Both the position numbers and the translations under genes were made by a program. This document shows, in pieces, positions 12,104 through 18,698 of a stretch of 26,502 bases of DNA. The notes under the pieces are model-generated. The model was not told the origin of the DNA. It ran no database searches and saw nothing but the letters and a program-made list of their open reading frames with translations. This DNA is from a virus. The stretch covers positions 1-26,502 of IMG/VR virus record IMGVR_UViG_3300046007_004511; one strand, 5' to 3'. The first letter of the stretch is position 1, and the number at the start of each line of letters is the position of its first letter.

Positions 12104-12574
12104 GTGACCAAACGAAGAAAAAAATATGTTCCTAAAACGATTGTGCAAAATCCCCTGAACTATTTCCTAGGTGGATTAAAGCGGATTGATGAAAACCATT
12201 TAGTTGAGCTCAACATTAAAAACCATTCTGCAATGCTGAACATTTGCAGCGGCAAAGGTCAAAAGTTCGACTTCGACCAGATTGTAGGCGCGATCAATAT
12301 GGCGCTTGTACTGGCAGAGATGCATTTTAACGATCAGTACCGCGAAATGTTAATTACAGCAAGAGACGCATTGCATAGTTTAGGTATGCGGTTTCGCAAG
12401 ATCAACGTGTTCGTGTTCGCTGGTGGCGAAATGCAGGCATTAAACGATGCGCTAGAGGTACATGAAGCTCAATTAAGTGCGGTGCGAGTGATTGACGTAG
12501 AGAGAGCCTATGACGAAATACAGCGCAGATTAAAGAACAATATTAACGTAGTGAAGATTAAGGAGGTCGCATGA
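12104..12574 (+). CDS. Conserved-type phage protein of unknown function, 156 aa
   Basis: GTG start (12104) with AAGGAG eight bases upstream. The layout resembles a widespread small phage family: a basic N-terminus (KRRKKYVPKTIVQNPLNYF), GLKRIDENHLVEL, HSAMLNICSGKG, a QIVGAINMALVLAEMHF helix, and AQLSAVRVIDVERAYDEIQRR. These genes occur between replication and late-regulator genes in temperate phages of proteobacteria. The function is not known to me; no catalytic motif is visible. Confidence 0.75.
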   Translation: MTKRRKKYVPKTIVQNPLNYFLGGLKRIDENHLVELNIKNHSAMLNICSGKGQKFDFDQIVGAINMALVLAEMHFNDQYREMLITARDALHSLGMRFRKINVFVFAGGEMQALNDALEVHEAQLSAVRVIDVERAYDEIQRRLKNNINVVKIKEVA

Positions 12575-12936
12575 AAAAGTATTCACTTAGTGATTTAAAC
12601 GATTATCAATTAGAGGCGATTCGCGTTTTATGTGACATCGGAGGGTGGGCAACTTCGGGACAATTGAAATATCACGGTGTAAATCATGCATCGGCAGAGG
12701 CACTGCACGTAAGAGGATTTGCAGAGAGACGAACAGTTTTAAATTCACATTATGGCGTTTCTGAATGGCGAATGAATCTAACTCGACTTGGTGAATGTGT
12801 TGATTTTATTGAAGAAGGATCAGTTTATCAAAAGCTCATTTCCTCATATCACAGAGAATTTCTATTGAAAACTAATATTCACAACCTTACTGCCAATGCG
12901 ATTTTGGACAGTATTGATAACACAACTACACATTGA
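12571..12936 (+). CDS. Hypothetical protein, possible winged-helix, 121 aa
   Basis: Not recognised. The N-terminal segment LSDLNDYQLEAIRVLCDIGGW then TSGQLKYHGVNHASAEALHVRGFAERR resembles a winged-helix DNA-binding layout (helix, helix-turn-helix, wing). The C-terminus is polar. Start overlaps the preceding stop by four bases after AAGGAGGTCGC, a very strong ribosome-binding site. Confidence 0.7.
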   Translation: MKKYSLSDLNDYQLEAIRVLCDIGGWATSGQLKYHGVNHASAEALHVRGFAERRTVLNSHYGVSEWRMNLTRLGECVDFIEEGSVYQKLISSYHREFLLKTNIHNLTANAILDSIDNTTTH

Positions 12937-12943
12937 GGTCGGC

Positions 12944-13264
12944 ATGAACATCGATATGGCAAGAGCAGCAATTGTGACGCAGTTGCAAGACAATCCAGAC
13001 AAGCGGTTCACACTCGCATCACTCTCAAGATTAAGCGGCATGAGCCAAGCTAACATCAAATGCATGATGCCAGATTTAGGCGCAGGCTTTAGAAGTGAGC
13101 GATCAGTGACGAATGCAATCAGCTACTACTACACAGAGAAGCAATTCACGCCTAAAACGGTTAAGCCATTCACGCCATTAAAACCCGATGCAGCCATGAG
13201 CATAGCGATTGCACGATGCAGGGCAGACCGTGGCGGTGAGTTTCATCCTATTTCTATTTCTTGA
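12944..13264 (+). CDS. Hypothetical HTH-type protein, 106 aa
   Basis: The start at 12944 is preceded by GAGGTCGGC; a longer frame from 12896 overlaps the previous gene and lacks support. Residues 3-40 (DMARAAIVTQLQDNPDKRFTLASLSRLSGMSQANIKCMMPD) read as two helices followed by an HTH (LASLSRLSGMSQANI). The C-terminal half is basic and polar. Possibly a regulator preceding the Q-like gene. Confidence 0.68.
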   Translation: MNIDMARAAIVTQLQDNPDKRFTLASLSRLSGMSQANIKCMMPDLGAGFRSERSVTNAISYYYTEKQFTPKTVKPFTPLKPDAAMSIAIARCRADRGGEFHPISIS

Positions 13265-13271
13265 GGTGGCT

Positions 13272-13622
13272 ATGACAGAAGCAAACATTGATAAGATAAA
13301 AGACCTTCTCAACGTATGGGCGCATTATTACAAGCCTTTGCCTGATCGTGGCTTTCCTCGCACATGCTCATTTGTAGTTGAACGAGTACAGACAAGCCGA
13401 TCAACTGAAACGATGGTTGAGGTTATACCTGATGATATTAAGCGGCTGAACGAGTACATAGAAGGCTTTGCACCACAGTTCAAGCGTATTCTATCGCTAG
13501 AGTATTTTGATAAGAGGCCGACTAAGACGAAAGCGGAAATGATCAAGATACCGCGACAAGTATTTAGCCAGCGTGTAAGATGGATTTACGAACAGCTTAT
13601 TTGGTCAATGTGGGGTGAGTAA
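13272..13622 (+). CDS. Probable late-gene antiterminator, Q-like, 116 aa
   Basis: Last gene of the PR operon, where lambdoid phages encode Q. The helical C-terminal half DDIKRLNEYIEGFAPQFKRILSLEYFDKRPTKTKAEMIKIPRQVFSQRVRWIYEQLIW matches the layout of Q-like and ArpU-like regulators: a helix, Y-F, then a sigma-like HTH (KAEMIKIPRQVFSQRVRWI). The start at 13272 follows TTGAGGTGGCT; a longer frame from 13209 runs over the preceding gene. Downstream terminators and a probable late promoter fit Q function. Identity inferred. Confidence 0.7.
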   Translation: MTEANIDKIKDLLNVWAHYYKPLPDRGFPRTCSFVVERVQTSRSTETMVEVIPDDIKRLNEYIEGFAPQFKRILSLEYFDKRPTKTKAEMIKIPRQVFSQRVRWIYEQLIWSMWGE

Positions 13623-13627
13623 AAACA

Positions 13628-13682
13628 ACAAATAAAACATTTTATGAATACGCACAAATAAACCTTGCATTGTTTTATTTGT
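13628..13682. repeat. 12-bp inverted repeat plus a third half-site: operator of the micro-operon
   Basis: ACAAATAAAACA (13628-13639) is perfectly inverted as TGTTTTATTTGT (13671-13682). A third copy of ACAAATAAA lies at 13654-13662. The right arm lies in the spacer of the following promoter, so a repressor bound there would block it. The downstream ribbon-helix-helix protein is the likely binder (inference). It could instead be an RNA hairpin, but no U-run follows. Confidence 0.55.
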
Positions 13683-13693
13683 GTGTATATACT
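13665..13693 (+). promoter_or_regulatory. Promoter of the three-gene micro-operon
   Basis: TTGCAT (13665-13670), a 17-bp spacer and TATACT (13688-13693). The first gene starts at 13732 with GGAG six to ten bases ahead. This promoter is independent of PR and suggests separate timing. The right arm of the inverted repeat lies inside its spacer. Confidence 0.7.
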
Positions 13694-13731
13694 TCATTCA
13701 TCGGGTTCACAAACACAACGGAGAATGAAAA

Positions 13732-13893
13732 ATGCAAAAATTCACTACAAAACAACTTCAAGCCGCTTTGATTGAATTACGCGCAAAAAACACTCAAGAA
13801 GCAAACGCCGCATTTAGAATGACATACGATGAATTGAATGTGCGCATGGGTGATGATGCTTTTGATGCTTGGACGGATTCGTTAGGATGGTAG
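13732..13893 (+). CDS. Small acidic hypothetical protein, 53 aa
   Basis: Not recognised. The product is alpha-helical with an acidic, aromatic end (RMTYDELNVRMGDDAFDAWTDSLGW). ACGGAGAATGAAAA precedes the start. It is the first of three overlapping genes behind their own promoter; the stop codon lies inside the next gene's start region. Its acidic tail could bind a basic partner such as the next protein. Confidence 0.68.
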   Translation: MQKFTTKQLQAALIELRAKNTQEANAAFRMTYDELNVRMGDDAFDAWTDSLGW

Positions 13894-14024
13894 ATCATAA
13901 AAAAGAGGCGAAACGGTTAATCCGAATCGCCTATAAAACAGGCGGGACGGTTTCGTTTTCACTGTCCTACATGATTGACTTAGGCGTACCCCTAAAAATA
14001 ATAAAAGCGGTATTAAGAAAATGA
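13887..14024 (+). CDS. Small basic hypothetical protein, 45 aa
   Basis: Starts at ATG 13887, overlapping the end of the previous gene by seven bases. The product is basic and amphipathic (VDHKKEAKRLIRIAYKTGG, then IDLGVPLKIIKAVLRK) with no known domain. The stop overlaps the next start by four bases. The acidic/basic pairing with the first protein and the following RHH protein suggests a regulated module. Confidence 0.65.
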   Translation: MVDHKKEAKRLIRIAYKTGGTVSFSLSYMIDLGVPLKIIKAVLRK

Positions 14025-14191
14025 ATAAATCGGAAAAAAATAAACGCGGATTCCAAAAGCAAATGGAAGAAGGAAAGCGCGTTAATGTGTATCTTGATGC
14101 AAAGAGCTTGGAGATTGCCGCAAAACTTGGCGAAGGAAATGTAAGCGAAGGAATACGCAAGGCATTAACTAAAAGTGACATGACAAAATAG
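14021..14191 (+). CDS. Ribbon-helix-helix type DNA-binding protein, 56 aa
   Basis: Residues 19-51 (KRVNVYLDAKSLEIAAKL, then NVSEGIRKAL) follow the RHH layout: a short beta strand, helix one with LEIAAKLG and helix two with SEGIRKAL. Small phage RHH proteins are autoregulators that bind inverted repeats, and a 12-bp inverted repeat lies in this operon's promoter. Start overlaps the previous stop by four bases. Confidence 0.75.
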   Translation: MNKSEKNKRGFQKQMEEGKRVNVYLDAKSLEIAAKLGEGNVSEGIRKALTKSDMTK

Positions 14192-14238
14192 TGCTTGTTT
14201 GTAAGTGACATGCAGATTATGATGAGAAATATATAGTG

Positions 14239-14266
14239 TTGATTCGTTCGCACTAAAGAATATAAA
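14239..14266 (+). promoter_or_regulatory. Probable late promoter (PR'-like)
   Basis: TTGATT (14239-14244), a 16-bp spacer and TATAAA (14261-14266). The start would fall near 14273, in the left arm of the first terminator, so its own transcript cannot form that hairpin but must pass the second terminator. This is the logic of lambda PR' and tR', with the Q-like protein as antiterminator. Confidence 0.5.
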
Positions 14267-14297
14267 GCCCTGCCTCTTAACTGATGCGGGGCTTTTT
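14266..14297 (+). terminator. Rho-independent terminator of early/micro-operon transcripts
   Basis: AGCCCTGC (14266-14273) pairs with GCGGGGCT (14286-14293) with one U-G pair and a 12-base loop, then a T-run at 14293-14297. The hairpin ends transcription coming from the micro-operon or the PR operon before the packaging genes. Confidence 0.88.
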
Positions 14298-14327
14298 ACT
14301 TTCTCCTTCTCGCTTCGTGCGGGTTCA

Positions 14328-14351
14328 GCCTCGATCTTTCGGGGCTTTTTT
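14328..14351 (+). terminator. Second tandem terminator (tR'-like)
   Basis: GCCTCGA (14328-14334) pairs with TCGGGGC (14339-14345), with loop TCTT and one U-G pair, followed by six T. This is a strong intrinsic terminator about 20 bp before the small terminase start. It would stop late transcripts unless the Q-like protein modifies polymerase. Confidence 0.9.
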
Positions 14352-14371
14352 ATTTGTAGGCAGGACACTCC

Positions 14372-14830
14372 GTGAGGAACCCTGAAAACGTAATGACAGG
14401 CAGGCCGACACTTTACAAAGAAGAATACGCAGAGCAAGCACGAAAGCTATGTTTGCTTGGTTCTACTGATGTGGAGCTAGCTGACTTCTTTGAGGTCGCA
14501 GAGTCAACGTTGAATCTTTGGAAGTTAGAGCATCCAACCTTTTCGGAGTCCATAAAAAAGGGTAAGGCTCAGGCTGATGCAGATGTCGCAGATCGACTCT
14601 ATCAGCGTGCAATGGGTTACGAACATCCTGACGTGCATTTATCGAACTTTCAGGGCGTAGTGTCAGTAACGCCAATAACGAAAGTTTATGCGCCAGATCC
14701 AACAGCGGCCATATTTTGGCTAAAGAACAGACAGCGCAGTAAGTGGCGCGATAAGGTTGATACTGAACATTCCGGTTCTGTTGAGGTAACAAGCGTAAAC
14801 GTCAGATTGGTCTCAGCTAATGGAGATTGA
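14372..14830 (+). CDS. terS: Terminase small subunit
   Basis: DNA-recognition subunit of the packaging motor, 152 residues from the GTG start (AGGA six bases upstream). Conserved features: GRPTLYKEEYAEQ (helix one), ARKLCLLGSTDVELADFFEV then STLNLWKLEHPTFSESIKKGKAQADADVADRLYQRAMGY (HTH and oligomerisation helices), and a beta-rich C-terminus. An ATG at 14393 (MTGRPTLY) matches the usual family start but lacks a well-placed ribosome site. Overlaps the large subunit by 11 bases. Confidence 0.9.
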   Translation: MRNPENVMTGRPTLYKEEYAEQARKLCLLGSTDVELADFFEVAESTLNLWKLEHPTFSESIKKGKAQADADVADRLYQRAMGYEHPDVHLSNFQGVVSVTPITKVYAPDPTAAIFWLKNRQRSKWRDKVDTEHSGSVEVTSVNVRLVSANGD

Positions 14831-16076
14831 TTGTGATTTCCCTGAGAAATTAGGGTTCCTATTTAAGTCGGCGCGTTACAAGGTTGCACGAGGTGGCAGG
14901 GGTAGCGGTAAATCATGGGGATTCGCTAGAGCTTTATTGATTCTAGGCTTAAAAAGTCCAGAACGTGTTTTGTGTACTCGCGAGATTCAGAAGTCAATCA
15001 AGCAGTCAGTGCATCAACTGATACGCGATCAAATACAGGCGCTCGGTCTGAGTCACTTCTACGAGGTGCTTGAGACAGAGATAAGAGGTCAGAACGGAAC
15101 ACGGTTCTACTTCGCAGGCTTGTCAGATCAAACAGCAGATTCAATCAAGTCGTTTGAAGGCTGTACAAAAGTATGGGTTGAGGAAGGTCAGAACACTAGC
15201 AAGAGATCATGGGATATTTTGATCCCAACGATCCGCACGGCTAATTCTGAGATTTGGGTCACATATAACCCTGAGTTAGACACTGATCCAACGCATCAAA
15301 GATTCGTAGTTGATCCACCGGATGACTGCGTTTCGATAGTAATGAACTGGCGAGACAATCCGTGGTTTCCTGAAGTGCTTGAGAAAGAGCGCCAGGACAG
15401 CTTAAAGCGCGATCCAGAAGGTTACAAGAACATTTGGGAAGGTGACTGTAAGCCAGCGGTTACAGGTGCGATCTACTACAACGAAGTCTCCACGGCAGAG
15501 TCAGAGCAGCGCATTAGGTCAGTGCCTTACGATCCAATGCTTAAAGTTCATGCGATATGGGACTTAGGCTGGAACGATTCAATGTCAATCATCTTGGCTC
15601 AGCGTGTAGCGTCAGAGCTGCGAGTGATTGAGTACATTGAGGACAGTCACAGAACGCTTGACTCTTACGTGATGGAATTGAAGAACAAGAATCTAAATCT
15701 AGGCATTAGCTATTTGCCACACGATGGATTCTCTAAGGACTTCAAGACAGGCAAGAGCGCAGAAGAAATAGTCAAAGCGCTTGGCTTAACAGTAGAGCGT
15801 ATTCCTAGCATGGATATTGAAGGCGGCATCAAAGCGGCTCGAATGGCTTTTAGTCGAATGTACTTCGACAAGAACAAAACCGCACGACTGATTGAGTGCT
15901 TGAAGCGCTACAGGCGTCAAATTAACAAGGCAACGAACGAAGCAGGATCACCGCTACATGATGAATACAGTCATGGCGCTGATGCTTTCCGCTATTTGGC
16001 TTTAGTAGTCGATGGAATGACAAATGAATCTGGCTCGATCAAGCCGATTAAATACAGAACACGGACAATTGCATGA
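14820..16076 (+). CDS. terL: Terminase large subunit (PBSX type)
   Basis: ATPase and nuclease that pumps and cuts DNA during packaging; 418 residues, usual for the Terminase_3 type. Walker A is GGRGSGKS at 25-32; the Walker B-like VWVEEG is at 118-123 with the catalytic Glu. The C-terminal nuclease has the acidic residues in WDLGWNDS, the LPHDG loop and the final HDEYSHGADAFRYLA segment. No Shine-Dalgarno is evident, so translation is coupled to the small subunit. Confidence 0.96.
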   Translation: MEIDCDFPEKLGFLFKSARYKVARGGRGSGKSWGFARALLILGLKSPERVLCTREIQKSIKQSVHQLIRDQIQALGLSHFYEVLETEIRGQNGTRFYFAGLSDQTADSIKSFEGCTKVWVEEGQNTSKRSWDILIPTIRTANSEIWVTYNPELDTDPTHQRFVVDPPDDCVSIVMNWRDNPWFPEVLEKERQDSLKRDPEGYKNIWEGDCKPAVTGAIYYNEVSTAESEQRIRSVPYDPMLKVHAIWDLGWNDSMSIILAQRVASELRVIEYIEDSHRTLDSYVMELKNKNLNLGISYLPHDGFSKDFKTGKSAEEIVKALGLTVERIPSMDIEGGIKAARMAFSRMYFDKNKTARLIECLKRYRRQINKATNEAGSPLHDEYSHGADAFRYLALVVDGMTNESGSIKPIKYRTRTIA

Positions 16077-18412
16077 AGAATGAAAAGATGACAGATGACG
16101 ATCTTCTGGCGCTATTACAGCGTAAAGAAGATGACGCTGCGCATTACGTGCATGGTCAGCTAGGACAAGAGCGCGAGACTGCGCTACGTGAATACTATCG
16201 CATGCCTTACGGCAACGAAGAAGATGACGGATGGTCTAAAGTCGTATCTTCTGATGTGTCGGACTCCGTTGAGTGGATACTGCCAGCACTGTTAAAGACA
16301 TTCACAAGCACCGACAAAGCCGTGTCATTTGAGCCAACGACAGCGGCCGATGTAAAAGGTTCGCAGCAAGCTACAGACGCATGTAATTATGTGTTCTATA
16401 AGCAGAACAATGGTTTCTTAGTCCTTTACACAGCCATTAAAGACATGCTGACGGTGCGCAATTGTGCTGTCATGTGGCGCAAAGAGACAAAAGAAACTGT
16501 ATCAAGTATTCCATTCAAGGGCGCGACTCAGGAAATGCTTGCAATGCTCATGCAAGAGCAAGACGCAGAGATCGAATCGGCTAACCAAGTGCCAATGATG
16601 GGGCAAGACGGTCAGCCAATGCTTGATCAGATGGGTCAGCCTGTAATGGGTTACGATGGTCGGTTAAAGAAGACAGAGAAGCGTACTATCTGCAAGGTTG
16701 AAGCATTTTCACCAGAGGATTTGCTAGTAGAACGTGAATGGACTTCACCTCTCTTGCAAGATTGCCCGTATGTTGCGCGATTGATGCGCGTCACTATGTC
16801 AGACCTAAAAGAAATGGGCTTGACTGTCAGTGATGACGATGATTTAGAAGGCTCAGACGCGCCAAACGGCACGTCAATGCGGCTGAATGATGTTACCCGT
16901 ACTGATACTTCAACGCTTGGCTATGGCGAAGATGAAGATTACGGTGATGAGTCCATGTCTGACGGCTGGTTGCGTATTGAGTTCGTCTTGGTTGATATGG
17001 ATGGAGACGGAATCGCAGAGCGTAGATGTATCTATCGCTTGCAAGACAAGATATTGAAGAACGAAGTTGTTTCGCATGTTCCTATCGCAACAGCGTCGCC
17101 AATCTTAAATACGCATCGCTGGGACGGTCAATCCATTTGGGATTTGGTCAGTGATCTTCAAAAGTTGCACACAGAATTGCTGCGTCAAACGCTGAATAAT
17201 CTGTATCTCACGAACAATCCGCGCACTAAGGTATTGACGGATTCCAATTGGAGTCCATTGGCTAACCTTGACGATCTACTTGATTCACGTCCGGGCGGTA
17301 TCTTGCGCCAACGCGATCTCAATGCAATCTCTGAACAGGTTACACCATTCAGTGCTGGGGCTTCGATGCCTATGCTGGAATATGTTCAAGGAATGAGAGA
17401 GAACCGCACAGGTGTATCTCGTACATCGATGGGCATGAATCCTGACAGCCTGAATAATACGGCTACGGGTCGCCAGATCGATCAGAGCGCATCACAACAA
17501 CGTGTAGAGCTAATCGCTCGCATCATCGCTGAGACGCTGATTAAGCCGATATTCCAAGGTATTCTTAAAGTATTGACTGACGGTGAGATGCAAAAGCTCG
17601 CGTTTCGTTTGCGTGATGAGTTCGTTGAATACGATCCGAATGAATGGCGCGACTCTTACGACATGACTATCAATGTCGGTCTTGGTACTGGTGACAGCCA
17701 AGCAAAAGCCGCACAACTGACAACGATCTACCAGATGCAGCAAGCAGGTATGGGCATGGGTTTAGCGACTCCAGCAAACCTTTACCACACGATGTCAAAG
17801 ATTGTGGAGAACAGCGGCTTCAAAGATGTGCAAAACTTCTTGAGCGATCCGAAGAACGCACCACCTGCACCACCACCGCAGCCGCCAATCGAGTTGCAGT
17901 TGGCACAGATGAAGATTCAAGCTGACACGCAGAAGTCACAAGCTGAAATGCAGCAAGAAATTCAGAAGTATCAAGCCGAGACTCAAATGCAATTGCAGAT
18001 TGAGCAGATGAAAGCTGAAGCTAAGCGCCAAGAAATTCAGGCTAGCTTGGAATTGCAGGCAGCAAACGATATGCGCGACTCAGAACGTGAGCAAATGAAA
18101 GCTCAATTTGAAGCAGCAATGGAACAGCAAAAACTTGAGTTTGAAAAGTGGAAAGCTGAGCTAGATGCGCGTGTCAAGTTACGTGTTGCAAACATCGGCA
18201 AAGAAGCTAGCGGTGATGAACTGCTGAACGAATTAGATAACGCAGAAGCGATGGGCGATCCTTCACCAATCAATCAAATCATGATGATGCAAGCACAAAC
18301 AGCAGAGGCAATCAACCAATTGGCGCAAAACATGAGCAAGCCGAAACAGATAGTACGTGATGCAAATGGTCGGGCGGTAGGTGTTCAGTCTGTAGAGGCT
18401 GGCAATGGCTAA
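16073..18412 (+). CDS. P22-like portal protein with long C-terminal coiled coil
   Basis: The dodecameric portal through which DNA is packaged and ejected, 779 residues, slightly longer than P22 gp1 (725). Recognisable parts: an N-terminal acidic wing (EYYRMPYGNEEDDGW, SSDVSDSVEWILPALLKTF), the central SPEDLLVEREW, HRWDGQSIWDLVSDLQKLH and the NPDSLNNTATGRQIDQSASQQR segment. After a Pro-rich linker (APPPQPP, near 600) comes a Gln/Glu-rich helix to about 720, like the P22 barrel. Overlaps the large terminase by four bases. Confidence 0.93.
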   Translation: MKNEKMTDDDLLALLQRKEDDAAHYVHGQLGQERETALREYYRMPYGNEEDDGWSKVVSSDVSDSVEWILPALLKTFTSTDKAVSFEPTTAADVKGSQQATDACNYVFYKQNNGFLVLYTAIKDMLTVRNCAVMWRKETKETVSSIPFKGATQEMLAMLMQEQDAEIESANQVPMMGQDGQPMLDQMGQPVMGYDGRLKKTEKRTICKVEAFSPEDLLVEREWTSPLLQDCPYVARLMRVTMSDLKEMGLTVSDDDDLEGSDAPNGTSMRLNDVTRTDTSTLGYGEDEDYGDESMSDGWLRIEFVLVDMDGDGIAERRCIYRLQDKILKNEVVSHVPIATASPILNTHRWDGQSIWDLVSDLQKLHTELLRQTLNNLYLTNNPRTKVLTDSNWSPLANLDDLLDSRPGGILRQRDLNAISEQVTPFSAGASMPMLEYVQGMRENRTGVSRTSMGMNPDSLNNTATGRQIDQSASQQRVELIARIIAETLIKPIFQGILKVLTDGEMQKLAFRLRDEFVEYDPNEWRDSYDMTINVGLGTGDSQAKAAQLTTIYQMQQAGMGMGLATPANLYHTMSKIVENSGFKDVQNFLSDPKNAPPAPPPQPPIELQLAQMKIQADTQKSQAEMQQEIQKYQAETQMQLQIEQMKAEAKRQEIQASLELQAANDMRDSEREQMKAQFEAAMEQQKLEFEKWKAELDARVKLRVANIGKEASGDELLNELDNAEAMGDPSPINQIMMMQAQTAEAINQLAQNMSKPKQIVRDANGRAVGVQSVEAGNG

Positions 18413-18698
18413 CGGGACAGGAACCGCAATCATTGACTTTGGCGCTCATCCTGGCAGCAATGAAGCATCGGTAACGGTAACAGGTCAGACAGCAATCACG
18501 GCAGGCAGTAAAGCGGAATCATGGGTAATGGGCGACGATTCAACGTCAGATCATACCGCTAGCGATCATAAGTATTTGCCGCAATTGGCTTCTTTTGTCT
18601 GCGGTACACCATCAGCAGGCACAGGCTTCACGATTTACGGTAGAAGCATACATAAATTAACGGGAACTTTTTCCCTCAAATGGGTTTGGAGTGAATAA
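18405..18698 (+). CDS. Small beta-rich virion-associated protein, 97 aa
   Basis: Not assigned. The pattern AIIDFGAHPGSNEASVTVTGQ, GSKAESWVMGDDSTSDHTASDH and the end KWVWSE matches a short phage family with a DFG-x-x-PG start, a strand-loop with DHT-x-x-DH and a WVW close. Such proteins sit between portal and head genes and look like small decoration or structural proteins. The start lies inside the portal's last codons and the stop overlaps the next ATG (TAATG). Confidence 0.75.
   Translation: MANGTGTAIIDFGAHPGSNEASVTVTGQTAITAGSKAESWVMGDDSTSDHTASDHKYLPQLASFVCGTPSAGTGFTIYGRSIHKLTGTFSLKWVWSE

Noticed and set aside
12896-12944. Upstream start of the 106-aa gene
   Set aside because: It extends into the preceding gene without a ribosome site; GAGGTCGGC before 12944 supports the later start.
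13209-13272. Upstream start of the Q-like gene
   Set aside because: It overlaps the end of the preceding gene; TTGAGGTGGCT before 13272 supports the later start.
13882-14437. Two minus-strand frames of 90-123 residues
   Set aside because: They lie across the micro-operon, late promoter and terminators, have low-complexity hydrophobic products, and are shadows.
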